Positions 16,669 through 25,615 of a stretch of DNA of 64,000 nucleotides are shown piece after piece. Source of the DNA: an uncultured Verrucomicrobia subdivision 3 bacterium (lineage in GTDB: Bacteria > Verrucomicrobiota > Verrucomicrobiia > Limisphaerales > UBA11358); NCBI GenBank assembly GCA_903872345.1, contig CAIQKM010000108.1, positions 1 to 64,000 of the forward strand, in the 5' to 3' direction. Position 1 is the first letter of the stretch; each line of letters opens with the position of its first letter. The position numbers were made by a program, and so were the translations under genes. Below the pieces are notes generated by a model. That model saw only the letters and a program-made list of their open reading frames with translations. It did not search any database and was not told the DNA's origin.

Positions 16669-18117
16669 ATGAAACTCATGAAACGGATGCTCTTATTCCT
16701 GGCGCTGGGCTGGGTGGCGATCAGCGTGTCTGCGGCGGCACCGGTGAAGCCGAATATTGTTTTCATCCTGATTGATGACATGGGGTGGAAGGACATTGGC
16801 GCGAACGGGAGCAAATATTATCGCACGCCGCAGATTGACGCGCTGGCGGCGTCCGGGGTGCGCTTCACCTCGGCGTACGCGGCGTGCGCGGTGTGCTCGC
16901 CGACGCGGGCGGCGTTGATGACGGGGAAATATCCGGCGCGGCTGCATATCACGGACTGGATTGCGGGCGAGGGTGCGCCGAAGAACAGCCGGTTTCTGTT
17001 GCCGGACTGGCAGCAACATCTGCCGCTGGAGGAAACGACGCTGGCAACGGCGTTGAAGCGGGCGGGCTACGTGACGGGTCACATCGGGAAATGGCATCTG
17101 GGCGGCGGTGAATTTCTGCCGCAGCATCAGGGGTTTGATACCAACATTGCGGGCGGTGAGACGGGGCATCCGGCGTCGTATTTCTGGCCGTACGGGCCGG
17201 AGAAGAATCCGAATCATGTGCCGGGACTGGCGGCGCGCGGCGGGGTGAAGGGAAGTTACCTCACCGACCAGCTCACGGACGAGGCATTGAATTTTATCGA
17301 GCAGAACAAGGATCATCCGTTTTACCTGAACTTCTGTCATTACGCGGTGCATGCGCCGTTGATGGGCAAGCAGGAGCTGATTGATGCGGCGGCGGACCGG
17401 CCGGGCGCGGATGGTCAGAATAATGCGGTGTATTCGGCGATGGTGAGCAGCGTGGATGAGAGTGTGGGGCGAATTATGAAGAAACTGGCGGAGCTGCATC
17501 TCACGGAGAAGACGCTGGTTGTTTTCACTTCGGACAACGGGGGCGCGGTGCATTTTGGAAAACCGCCGGCGACGTCGAATCTGCCGTTGCGAAATGGAAA
17601 AGGGTCGGCATACGAAGGTGGATTGCGCGTGCCGCTGCTGATAAAGATTCCGGGGCTGACGACGGCCGGCCGGGTTTGTGATACGCCGGTGATCACGATG
17701 GATTTTTTCCCGACACTGCTGGAGCTGGCGGGCGCGGACAGGTCGGCCAGCCACACGGCGGTGGATGGCGTAAGTCTGGTGCCGCTGCTGCGCGGCGAGG
17801 CGGTGCCGCCGCATCCGGAACTGTTCTGGCATTATCCGCACTATTGGAATGGCGGAAAGATTTCGCCGTACAGCGTGGCGCACGTGGGCGACTGGAAACT
17901 GATCCGGTTTTATGAGAGCGGCCGGGAGGAAGTTTATAATTTGAAGGCGGATCTTTCGGAGACGAATGATCTGGCGGCGGCCCAACCGGAGAAACGCCGG
18001 GAACTGGACGCGCGACTGGATGCGTGGCTGAAGGACGTGGGCGCGCAACTGCCGGTGCCGAATCCGGACTATGTGCCAAGCGGCACGGTGCCAGCTAAAA
18101 CGGGAGCCACGGAATAA
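16669..18117 (+). CDS. Secreted S1-family sulfatase 3
   Basis: A 482-residue sulfatase with signal peptide ending A-A-A. Motifs are F-I-L-I-D-D-M-G-W, C76-S-P-T-R, G-K-W-H-L-G and F-T-S-D-N-G-G. The C-terminal subdomain carries the usual D-W-K-L-I-R-F and V-Y-N-L-K-A-D-L-S-E-T-N-D-L pattern. It lies 28 bases after sulfatase 2. A 265-base gap with a repeat element follows, so it may end the first sulfatase transcript. Confidence 0.92.
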   Translation: MKLMKRMLLFLALGWVAISVSAAAPVKPNIVFILIDDMGWKDIGANGSKYYRTPQIDALAASGVRFTSAYAACAVCSPTRAALMTGKYPARLHITDWIAGEGAPKNSRFLLPDWQQHLPLEETTLATALKRAGYVTGHIGKWHLGGGEFLPQHQGFDTNIAGGETGHPASYFWPYGPEKNPNHVPGLAARGGVKGSYLTDQLTDEALNFIEQNKDHPFYLNFCHYAVHAPLMGKQELIDAAADRPGADGQNNAVYSAMVSSVDESVGRIMKKLAELHLTEKTLVVFTSDNGGAVHFGKPPATSNLPLRNGKGSAYEGGLRVPLLIKIPGLTTAGRVCDTPVITMDFFPTLLELAGADRSASHTAVDGVSLVPLLRGEAVPPHPELFWHYPHYWNGGKISPYSVAHVGDWKLIRFYESGREEVYNLKADLSETNDLAAAQPEKRRELDARLDAWLKDVGAQLPVPNPDYVPSGTVPAKTGATE

Positions 18118-18382
18118 CGTCCATCCGCCAGACAAATATAATGACTCGGCGACATGGTAAAACATCCTGCCGGCGGAGCGCGGTTTGTCGCAAATCGCAG
18201 CGCGTGGCCAGGCCAGATGGTTGCATGTTCACGCACAGTGTGTTGCGCAGAACGGCGGGGCGTGAGCAGTTCAACCCGGCCAGGCTTGGCGGCACGCTGC
18301 GGCTGAGACAGCCGCGCTCCGGCTAGATGGCGATCGGCGGGAAGTGTCAAGATGCGCCCCAACGGCGGTATGAAACAACCTG
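18118..18382. other. Gap between the two sulfatase groups
   Basis: 265 bases without a gene; it contains inverted-repeat element copy 3 (18175-18320). A promoter for the second sulfatase group could lie here, but none can be named from the sequence. Confidence 0.45.
18175..18320. repeat. GGAGCGCGG inverted-repeat element, copy 3 (variant)
   Basis: GGAGCGCGGTTTGTCGCAAA opens the left arm, and CTGCGGCTGAGACAGCCGCG runs on to CTCC at 18320. The outermost bases are complementary and match the arms of copies 1 and 2. The unit is longer (146 bp) and each arm again contains its own small hairpin. Confidence 0.55.
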
Positions 18383-19924
18383 ATGCAACCATTTAACGTT
18401 TCGGCACGTCTTATGCCTTTCATGTACCAACGTATTTGTGTTATCGCGGGGCTGGCAACGGCCATGCTAGCCGGGTTTTCCGCAACCGGCGCGCCGGATC
18501 CGAGCCGGCCGAACATCGTGATTGTGTTCACGGACGACCAGGGATACGCGGATGTGGGCAAGTTTGGCGCGGAGGGATTTCAGACGCCGAATCTGGATCG
18601 CATGGCGGATGAGGGCGCGGTGTTCCGGAATTTCCACGTGGCGCAGCCGGTGTGCTCGGCGTCTCGCGCGGCGCTGCTGACGGGATGCTATCCGAACCGC
18701 ATCGGCATACACGGGGCGCTGGGACCGCATACGAAGGTGGGGATTGGCGATCAGGAAATGACGCTGGCGCAACTGGTGAAGCAGCGGGGTTATGCGACGG
18801 CGATGTTCGGCAAGTGGCACCTGGGCGACGCGCCTTCCTTCATGCCGCTGCGGCACGGGTTTGATGAATTCTTCGGGCTGCCGCTGTCGGTGGACTACTG
18901 GCCGGGGCATCCGGATTTGATCACGAACCTGCCTTCGGCGATGGCGGCCATCAAACGCGAATATCCGAACCTGCCGATTTATGACGGCGAGAAAAAGTTC
19001 CGGACGGAGATGTCCATTGACGACTTGAATCACCTGACGACCTGGTACACGGAACGGGCGGTGAAGTTTATTGAGGCAAACAAGGATCATCCATTTTTCC
19101 TCTACCTGGCGCAGAGCATGCCGCATGTGCCGCTGGGGGTGAGCGACAAATTTCGGGGCAAAACGGCGCGGGGATTGTACGGCGATGTGATCGAGGAGAT
19201 TGACTGGTCGGTGGGCCAGATTCTGGCGGCGTTGAAACAGAACGGGTTGGATGACAATACGTGGGTGATATTCACATCGGACAACGGACCGTGGCTGTGC
19301 TACGGCAATCATGCGGGGTCGGCGAAACCGTTGCGCGAAGGCAAGGGCACGAACTGGGAGGGCGGCACGCGCGAGCCGTGCATCATGCGCTGGCCGGGTC
19401 ATATTCCGGCGGGCGCGGACACGTGGGACATGCTGATGTCCATTGACCTGTTTCCGACGATTGCCCGGCAGGTGGGCGCGCCATTGCCGTCACGCCACAT
19501 TGACGGTCTGGACGTGTGGCCGATTATTTCCCGCGCGCCGGGCGCGAAGAATCCACACGATGCGTACTGGTTTTATTACGAGGTGAACCAGTTGCAGGCG
19601 GTGACGACCAGTGACGGGCGGTGGAAATTGCAACTGCCGCATACATACCAAACCCTGGCGGGCCACCCGGGCGGACGCGACGGCGTGCCGGTGGCGTATT
19701 CGTACCGCAAGTTACTGAAGGAGGAACTGTACGATCTGACGAAGGACATTGGCGAAACGACGGATGTTTCCGCGCAGCATCCGGACGTGGTAAAACAGCT
19801 CGAAGCCGAAGTGGAAAAAGCGCGGGCGGATCTGGGCGATACTTCGGTGAAACAGCCGGGAGCAGGCCGGCGCGAGCCGGGGCATCTGCCGGCGAGTGCG
19901 GCGGGTGAAACGAACAAAACATGA
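18383..19924 (+). CDS. Secreted S1-family sulfatase 4 with a C-S-A-S-R motif
   Basis: A 513-residue sulfatase if read from ATG 18383. ATG 18413 or 18422 would give a cleaner signal peptide (M-Y-Q-R-I-C-V-I-A-G-L-A-T-A-M-L-A-G), and the ribosome-binding sites do not decide. Motifs are V-F-T-D-D-Q-G-Y, C91-S-A-S-R (formylglycine motif with Ala at the usual Pro), G-K-W-H-L-G-D and F-T-S-D-N-G-P. C-x-A-x-R is tolerated by anaerobic maturases. The tail K-Q-P-G-A-G-R-R-E-P resembles arylsulfatase A-like members. The next gene overlaps by four bases (ATGA), so translation is coupled. Confidence 0.9.
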   Translation: MQPFNVSARLMPFMYQRICVIAGLATAMLAGFSATGAPDPSRPNIVIVFTDDQGYADVGKFGAEGFQTPNLDRMADEGAVFRNFHVAQPVCSASRAALLTGCYPNRIGIHGALGPHTKVGIGDQEMTLAQLVKQRGYATAMFGKWHLGDAPSFMPLRHGFDEFFGLPLSVDYWPGHPDLITNLPSAMAAIKREYPNLPIYDGEKKFRTEMSIDDLNHLTTWYTERAVKFIEANKDHPFFLYLAQSMPHVPLGVSDKFRGKTARGLYGDVIEEIDWSVGQILAALKQNGLDDNTWVIFTSDNGPWLCYGNHAGSAKPLREGKGTNWEGGTREPCIMRWPGHIPAGADTWDMLMSIDLFPTIARQVGAPLPSRHIDGLDVWPIISRAPGAKNPHDAYWFYYEVNQLQAVTTSDGRWKLQLPHTYQTLAGHPGGRDGVPVAYSYRKLLKEELYDLTKDIGETTDVSAQHPDVVKQLEAEVEKARADLGDTSVKQPGAGRREPGHLPASAAGETNKT

Positions 19925-21483
19925 AACAATTGATCCACGCTTTTCTGGCGGGACTGCTGTTGCCGGTGGCGGCATTGGCGGCACCGGCGCGACCGAACAT
20001 TTTGTTCATCATGGCGGATGACCATGCCTGGCAGGCGGTGAGCGCGTATGGCGAGGGGCGGCATTTGATCCAGACGCCAAACATTGACCGGCTGGCGCAC
20101 GAAGGGATGCGGTTTGACGGCTGCCTGGTAAATAATTCATTGTGCGGGCCGGCGCGGGCTTCGATTCTTACCGGCACGTACAGTCACATCAACGGGTTTT
20201 ACAACAACGGCAACTGCCGCTTTGACGGCGCGCAAACAACGTTTCCCAAATTGTTGCAGGCGGCGGGTTACACGACGGCGGTAATTGGCAAATGGCATTT
20301 GGAAACCGATCCGACGGGATTCGACCATTGGGAAATTCTGCCGGGTCAGGGAATTTATTATAATCCGGTGTTGATTCGCCAAGGCCAGCGGGTGCGGCAT
20401 CCGGGGTACGTGACGGACATCATCACGGACCTGTCGCTGGACTGGCTGAAGCAGCGCGATACGAACAAGCCGTTCATGTTGTTGTGCTGGCAAAAGGCGC
20501 CGCACCGGCCGTGGGAACCGGCGCTGCGTGATTTGGATTTTGATCATGACCGCACCTATCCGCTGCCGGACAGTTTGTTCGATGATTACGCGGGTCGCGG
20601 CGAGGCGGAACACAACCAGAACATGACAATCGCCAATACCATGCGATTGAATGAAGACAGCAAGCTGACCGTGCCGCCGGATCTGTCGCCGGAGCAGAAA
20701 AAAATCTGGGAGGCTTATTATGATCCGCGCAATGAGGCGTTCCTGAAAAAGAATCTTACCGGGCGGGCGTTGACGGAATGGAAATACAACCGGTTCATGC
20801 ATGATTATTTGGGATGCATCAAGAGCGTGGACGATAATGTTGGCCGGCTGTTGAAGTATCTCGATGACACGGGGCTGGCGAGTAATACGATTGTGATTTA
20901 TTCCTCGGACCAGGGCTTTTTTCTCGGCGAACACGGTTGGTTCGACAAGCGGTGGATTTTCCAGGAATCGGCGCGCACGCCGCTGCTGGTCCGGTGGCCG
21001 GGCGTGACTCCGGCGGGGAGTGTGAACAAGGATGTGGTGTCCAGTCTGGATCTGCCGGAGACCTTCCTGGAGACGGCCGGACTGCCCATTCCCGAACGCA
21101 TGCAGGGGCGCAGCCTGCTGCCGGTCTTTCACGGCACGACGCCGGCCGACTGGCGCACGGCATTTTATTATCATTACTACGAGTATCCGGCAGACCACCA
21201 TGTGCGGCCGCATTACGGGGTGATTACCAGTCGCTATACGCTGTCACATTTTTACAAACCCACCGTGTTTGAGCCGGAGCAAAAGGCGATTGCGAACATC
21301 CCGGACGATTATTGGGAGCTGTTTGACCGCGAAAAAGACGCGGGCGAAATGCGCAGTGTATTTGGCGATCCCGCGTATGCGGCGGTGCAAACCAAGCTGA
21401 TGCAGGAAGTGTTCCGGCAGCGAGTCAATTTGAAGGAGCCGGCGCAGGACGATCCAAAAGCGTATGGCTCCCCGGCCCGCTAA
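19921..21483 (+). CDS. Secreted sulfatase 5, GlcNAc-6-sulfatase-like
   Basis: A 520-residue sulfatase with signal peptide (K-Q-L-I-H-A-F-L-A-G-L-L-L-P-V-A-A-L-A-A). It has I-M-A-D-D-H-A-W-Q-A in the first metal site, formylglycine C75-G-P-A-R, G-K-W-H-L, and S-S-D-Q-G-F-F-L-G-E-H-G-W-F-D-K-R. That last block, with DUF4976-like C-terminal features, is characteristic of N-acetylglucosamine-6-sulfatase-like enzymes (S1_11 type, by memory). Such enzymes remove 6-sulfate from hexosamine ends, which fits the GH20 gene in the same locus. It overlaps sulfatase 4 by ATGA. Confidence 0.9.
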   Translation: MKQLIHAFLAGLLLPVAALAAPARPNILFIMADDHAWQAVSAYGEGRHLIQTPNIDRLAHEGMRFDGCLVNNSLCGPARASILTGTYSHINGFYNNGNCRFDGAQTTFPKLLQAAGYTTAVIGKWHLETDPTGFDHWEILPGQGIYYNPVLIRQGQRVRHPGYVTDIITDLSLDWLKQRDTNKPFMLLCWQKAPHRPWEPALRDLDFDHDRTYPLPDSLFDDYAGRGEAEHNQNMTIANTMRLNEDSKLTVPPDLSPEQKKIWEAYYDPRNEAFLKKNLTGRALTEWKYNRFMHDYLGCIKSVDDNVGRLLKYLDDTGLASNTIVIYSSDQGFFLGEHGWFDKRWIFQESARTPLLVRWPGVTPAGSVNKDVVSSLDLPETFLETAGLPIPERMQGRSLLPVFHGTTPADWRTAFYYHYYEYPADHHVRPHYGVITSRYTLSHFYKPTVFEPEQKAIANIPDDYWELFDREKDAGEMRSVFGDPAYAAVQTKLMQEVFRQRVNLKEPAQDDPKAYGSPAR

Positions 21484-21518
21484 CCGATAGAATCCATTCA
21501 GTAACCAGACCACGAATC

Positions 21519-22835
21519 ATGAAATCCATTGCCCTCATCGGTTGCGCCCTGTTGCCGGCGCTGTTACTGCCGGGGGCGCCGGTGGCCGGGGTGTCGGCCC
21601 GGCCGAACATCGTGCTGATTGTGGCGGATGATCTCGGCTACGGTGATGTGGGCTGTTTTGGCTGCAAAGATATTCCCACGCCCAATCTGGACCAACTGGC
21701 TCATGACGGCGTGCGGTTCAGCCAGGCGTATGCGTACAATGTCTGCTCGCCGACCCGTGCTTCGCTGATCACTGGATGCTATGCGGAGCGCAATGGCATC
21801 CGCACGGTGCTGATGGGTGACAGTGTTCCGCAGTTTGCGAAGGCCATTACGGTGGCGTCGGTCTTGCACCAGGCTGGCTATGTGACCGGCCTGGTGGGCA
21901 AATGGCATCTGGGGTATGAAGGTAATGTGCTGCCCACCCGCATGGGGTTTGACGAATTTTTCGGATTCCACGGCGGCAAAATTGATTACTTCAAGCACAC
22001 CGATTCGACGCAGAAAAATGGCACGCCCGAGGGCAAACATGATCTTTGGGAAGGGACCACGGAAATTTTCCGGCAGGGATACAGCACGGATCTGTTCACC
22101 GAACGGGCCCGGCAGTTCATTCGTGACCATGCCCAAACGCCATTTTTTCTGGAACTGACTTATAACGCCCCGCACTATGCGACCCACAACGGAGTGTATC
22201 AGGCGCCGGCGGCATACCTGAAACGGTTTGGGGTGGAAAATCAGCCCGATAACACCCGGGGCGGGTATGCGGCCATGGTCAGTTGCATGGATGATGGCAT
22301 CGGCCGGGTGCTGGCGGAACTCAAGTCGCAACATCTGGATGCCAAAACCCTGGTGATCTTTATCAGCGATAACGGAGCCGAAGACGCCGGGTCCAACCTG
22401 CCTTTTTCCGGCGGCAAACACTCGAACAAGGAGGGCGGCATCCGCGTGCCGTGGATCGCGCGCTGGCCGGGCGTCATTCCGCCGGCAACGGTGCGGTCCG
22501 ATACGGTGCATGTGATGGATCTTATGCCCACGCTGCTATCGGCGGCCCATGTTGTCCCCCCGGCCGAATGTCAGTTTGACGGGACCAATATCTGGTCCGC
22601 CTTCGCGGGCACAGACCCGGTGGCGGGTCGCGCCATTTGCTTTCCGCCGAACGCCATCCGGGAGGGCCGATGGAAGCTGATCGGGAACAAGCTATTCGAT
22701 CTGGCGACGGATCCGGCGGAGCGGAGCGACGTCGCGGCGCAGCACGCGGAAGTGTGCGCACAGTTGTCCCGGGAACGGACCGTCTGGCAGCAGACGATGA
22801 AGATTCCAACGACAGCACACGCCGCAATCCCATAA
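21519..22835 (+). CDS. Secreted S1-family sulfatase 6
   Basis: A 438-residue sulfatase, the shortest of the set, with signal peptide (K-S-I-A-L-I-G-C-A-L-L-P-A-L-L-L). Motifs are L-I-V-A-D-D-L-G-Y-G-D, C76-S-P-T-R, G-K-W-H-L-G-Y and F-I-S-D-N-G-A. It is 35 bases after sulfatase 5 and 40 before sulfatase 7, so part of one transcript. The C-terminal subdomain is compact (K-L-I-G-N-K-L-F-D-L-A-T-D). Substrate is unknown. Confidence 0.92.
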   Translation: MKSIALIGCALLPALLLPGAPVAGVSARPNIVLIVADDLGYGDVGCFGCKDIPTPNLDQLAHDGVRFSQAYAYNVCSPTRASLITGCYAERNGIRTVLMGDSVPQFAKAITVASVLHQAGYVTGLVGKWHLGYEGNVLPTRMGFDEFFGFHGGKIDYFKHTDSTQKNGTPEGKHDLWEGTTEIFRQGYSTDLFTERARQFIRDHAQTPFFLELTYNAPHYATHNGVYQAPAAYLKRFGVENQPDNTRGGYAAMVSCMDDGIGRVLAELKSQHLDAKTLVIFISDNGAEDAGSNLPFSGGKHSNKEGGIRVPWIARWPGVIPPATVRSDTVHVMDLMPTLLSAAHVVPPAECQFDGTNIWSAFAGTDPVAGRAICFPPNAIREGRWKLIGNKLFDLATDPAERSDVAAQHAEVCAQLSRERTVWQQTMKIPTTAHAAIP

Positions 22836-22875
22836 CCGGGCGACGCAGGCGGCAACCATAAAATAGAAACCCATC

Positions 22876-24402
22876 ATGAAAAACCATCAGAACCCATTTT
22901 ACCACCTGTCACTGGCCGGCCTGCTGATCGCGGGCGTCCTTGGATCAGGGCATCGGACGAGTGCGGCCGCCGTTCCGGCCCGGCCCAATATCGTGCTCAT
23001 CCTCGCGGATGACCTGGGCTTTGGCGACACGGGGTGCTACGGGGCGACAAAGATTCCAACGCCCAACGTGGACCGGCTGGGCCGGGAAGGCTTGCGGTTT
23101 ACGGATGCGCACGCCACTTCCGCCACCTGTACGCCGTCGCGCTACGCGCTGCTTACGGGCCAATATCCCTGGCGCAAAGCCGGCACGGGCGTGCTGCCCG
23201 GCAATGCGCCGCTGATCATTGACCCGAACCACGCGACGCTGGCCTCGATTTTGAAACACGGCGGCTACCGGACGGGCATCGTGGGCAAATGGCATCTGGG
23301 TCTGGGCGGACCGGGCGGCGCGGATTGGAACGGCGACATCCGGCCGGGGCCGAACGAACTGGGGTTTGATTACAGCTTCATCATGGCGGCCACGGGCGAC
23401 CGCGTGCCGTGTGTGTACATTGAAAATCATTCCGTGGCGGGACTGGATCCGAAGGACCCGATCTCGGTCAGCTACGGCACACAAGTGGGCGATGAGCCAA
23501 CGGGGCGGGAACATCCGGAGTTGTTGAAGATGGGGCTGTCGCAAGGGCATGACGGCACCATCATTGAGGGGATCAGCCGCATCGGTTTCATGACCGGCGG
23601 CAAGGCGGCGCGGTGGAAGGACGAAGACAAGGCGGACGTGCTGACGGGCAAGGCGGTGGATTTTATCAAGCAGAGCACGAACGGCCCGTTCTTCCTGTAT
23701 TTTGCGACGCATGATCCGCATGTGCCGCGGGTGCCGCATCCGCGCTTTGTGGGCAAGAGCGGCTGCGGGGTGCGGGGCGATGTGATTGTGGAGTTCGACT
23801 GGTGCGTGGGTGAAGTCATGGCCACGCTGGACCGGCTGAACCTGGCGTCCAACACGATCGTCATTTTATCGAGCGACAACGGGCCGGTGCTGGATGACGG
23901 CTATGCGGACGGCGCGGTGGAGAATCTGAACGGCCACACGCCGGCGGGACCGTTGCGCGGGGGAAAATATTCGATTTATGAAGGCGGCACGCGCGTGCCG
24001 TTTCTGGTGCGGTGGCCGGGGCGGGTGAAACCGGGCGTCTCGGACGCGCTAATTTGCCTGATGGATTTTCCGGCGTCCTTCGCGGCGCTGGCCGGGGAGA
24101 AAATTCCGGCCGGGGACGCGCCGGACAGCGTGAACGTGCTGCCGGCTTTATTGGGCGATGCGCCGAACGGTCGTGAAAAACTCGTGGAACATGACGGCAC
24201 GCGGCTGCTGGGTTTTCGCGAGGGGACGTGGAAATTTATTGAGCCGGCGAAATTTAACCGGCCAGCGCTGGGATTTTCCAAGCAGCCACAGCTTTACGAC
24301 CTGGTCCATGACCTGGGTGAGACGAATGATTTGCACGCGATACAGCCAAAGACGGGCGCGCGGCTTTCGCAGGAGCTGGAGTCCGTGCGGCAGGCGCATT
24401 AA
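22876..24402 (+). CDS. Secreted sulfatase 7, galactosamine-6-sulfatase-like
   Basis: A 508-residue sulfatase with a signal region ending near A-A-V-P-A. Motifs are L-I-L-A-D-D-L-G-F-G-D, C85-T-P-S-R (TGT codon), G-K-W-H-L-G-L-G-G, and L-S-S-D-N-G-P. The insertion F-D-Y-S-F-I-M-A-A-T-G-D-R-V-P-C-V-Y-I-E-N resembles S1_15-type enzymes, some of which remove the 6-sulfate of N-acetylgalactosamine in chondroitin sulfate. This is recollection and not a search result. It is the last sulfatase, followed by a 290-base gap. Confidence 0.9.
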   Translation: MKNHQNPFYHLSLAGLLIAGVLGSGHRTSAAAVPARPNIVLILADDLGFGDTGCYGATKIPTPNVDRLGREGLRFTDAHATSATCTPSRYALLTGQYPWRKAGTGVLPGNAPLIIDPNHATLASILKHGGYRTGIVGKWHLGLGGPGGADWNGDIRPGPNELGFDYSFIMAATGDRVPCVYIENHSVAGLDPKDPISVSYGTQVGDEPTGREHPELLKMGLSQGHDGTIIEGISRIGFMTGGKAARWKDEDKADVLTGKAVDFIKQSTNGPFFLYFATHDPHVPRVPHPRFVGKSGCGVRGDVIVEFDWCVGEVMATLDRLNLASNTIVILSSDNGPVLDDGYADGAVENLNGHTPAGPLRGGKYSIYEGGTRVPFLVRWPGRVKPGVSDALICLMDFPASFAALAGEKIPAGDAPDSVNVLPALLGDAPNGREKLVEHDGTRLLGFREGTWKFIEPAKFNRPALGFSKQPQLYDLVHDLGETNDLHAIQPKTGARLSQELESVRQAH

Positions 24403-24695
24403 GGCAAATTCCTATCGGCGAACCGCCCCGCCACAACCGCTGACAGTGGCTTGGAAATGAAACCATGGAGCATATTCATGGGATGATTTTTCGGTTTCTT
24501 CCGACGGACATATCCAGCCTGATTTCCAGGCTTTTGTTTTCTTTATAAAAGCCATAACAGGCATATAAAACAGGTATATTCTTGCTTCCTTGAGCGGAAA
24601 ATACCGGGCGGGGTGGAGCATCTTTATGCCTCTATTCATTTTGAACGGCTGACGTATGATCACCATTGCCATCCATAATCAGGTGGCTGCTTACT
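24403..24695. other. Gap before the pilin-like gene
   Basis: 293 bases without a gene, markedly AT-richer than the flanks (TTTTCTTTATAAAAGCC and CATATAAAACAGGTATATTC near 24535-24580). This is the most plausible promoter area for the following secreted-protein genes. No clear -35/-10 pair was assigned. Confidence 0.4.
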
Positions 24696-25487
24696 ATGAT
24701 CAATACCCGAGAAAATAAGGAAGCCAAACATCCGGTTTCGGCGTTTACATTAATTGAATTGCTGGTTGTGATCGCCATCATCGCCATCTTGGCAGCCATG
24801 CTGCTGCCGGCCCTGGCCAAGGCCAAAGACCGGGCCAAACGCATCGCCTGCTGCAACAACCTCCGGCAGGTAGGCATCGGCATGAACGTCTATGCCGGCG
24901 ACAATAACGATTTCGTCCTTTCAGCGCGGGCGACCAGCGGTTCGTACAATCTGCTGGCCATGAACGATCCCGGGGCACAGGCGAGTGCAACCTTGGGGCT
25001 GGCCATCACCCAAACCAATGGCAGTTCCATCTGGGCCTGCCCTTCGCTCAATGGAAAGGGATTTCCCGCCTATGATAGCAATGTAACCCCGGCACAATGG
25101 AGCCTGGGCAGCTACGCGTATATGGGCGGGGTTAGCGTATGGTCAAATCCGCTCTACACGGGAACTTCCTGCAGCCCGGTCAAGCTGGGCAATGCCAAGC
25201 CGGGATGGGTGCTGGCGGCGGAAAATGTGTCCAAGGACAATGAATACAATTCCGGCTGGAGCAAGAACCACCCCCGGCCCGGGACCACCCATCCAGATGG
25301 CGGCAATGAGGTGATGGTGGATGGCTCCGCGGGCTGGTATAAGTGGGAAAACATGCTGTTCCTTTCCTCCTGGACCACTTCCTGGCCGATTTTCTGGCAC
25401 CAGGATGACCTGCCTTCCGGGATGACATCCGGAAGCGGATTTGGCACTGCGCCTTCGCTTTCCACCCTGTCACCGACAAAATACTGA
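24696..25487 (+). CDS. Type II/IV pilin-like protein with H-X9-DG motif
   Basis: A 263-residue protein with a class III signal (S-A then [18 protein letters not shown]), carrying the invariant Glu at +5 but Ala in place of the usual Gly at -1. The C-terminal part has [12 protein letters not shown], which fits the H-X9-DG pattern of the pilin-like family abundant in planctomycetes and verrucomicrobia. Such proteins are thought to be processed by prepilin peptidase and displayed at the envelope. The position between sulfatases and secreted repeat proteins suggests a role in surface handling of polysaccharide, by inference only. ATG 24696 gives the normal short leader; a TTG at 24666 is in frame. 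Confidence 0.82.
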   Translation: MINTRENKEAKHPVSAFTLIELLVVIAIIAILAAMLLPALAKAKDRAKRIACCNNLRQVGIGMNVYAGDNNDFVLSARATSGSYNLLAMNDPGAQASATLGLAITQTNGSSIWACPSLNGKGFPAYDSNVTPAQWSLGSYAYMGGVSVWSNPLYTGTSCSPVKLGNAKPGWVLAAENVSKDNEYNSGWSKNHPRPGTTHPDGGNEVMVDGSAGWYKWENMLFLSSWTTSWPIFWHQDDLPSGMTSGSGFGTAPSLSTLSPTKY

Positions 25488-25615
25488 TTATTGACGCCCG
25501 CGAAACCATTTGCACGTTAAGGGAAAATGGCGCGGCAGACTGCTGTGCTGGATTATTCAATAATTAACAGCCCAACAACCTTCTGAGCACTACAAACGCA
25601 AATCCAACCCAAAAA

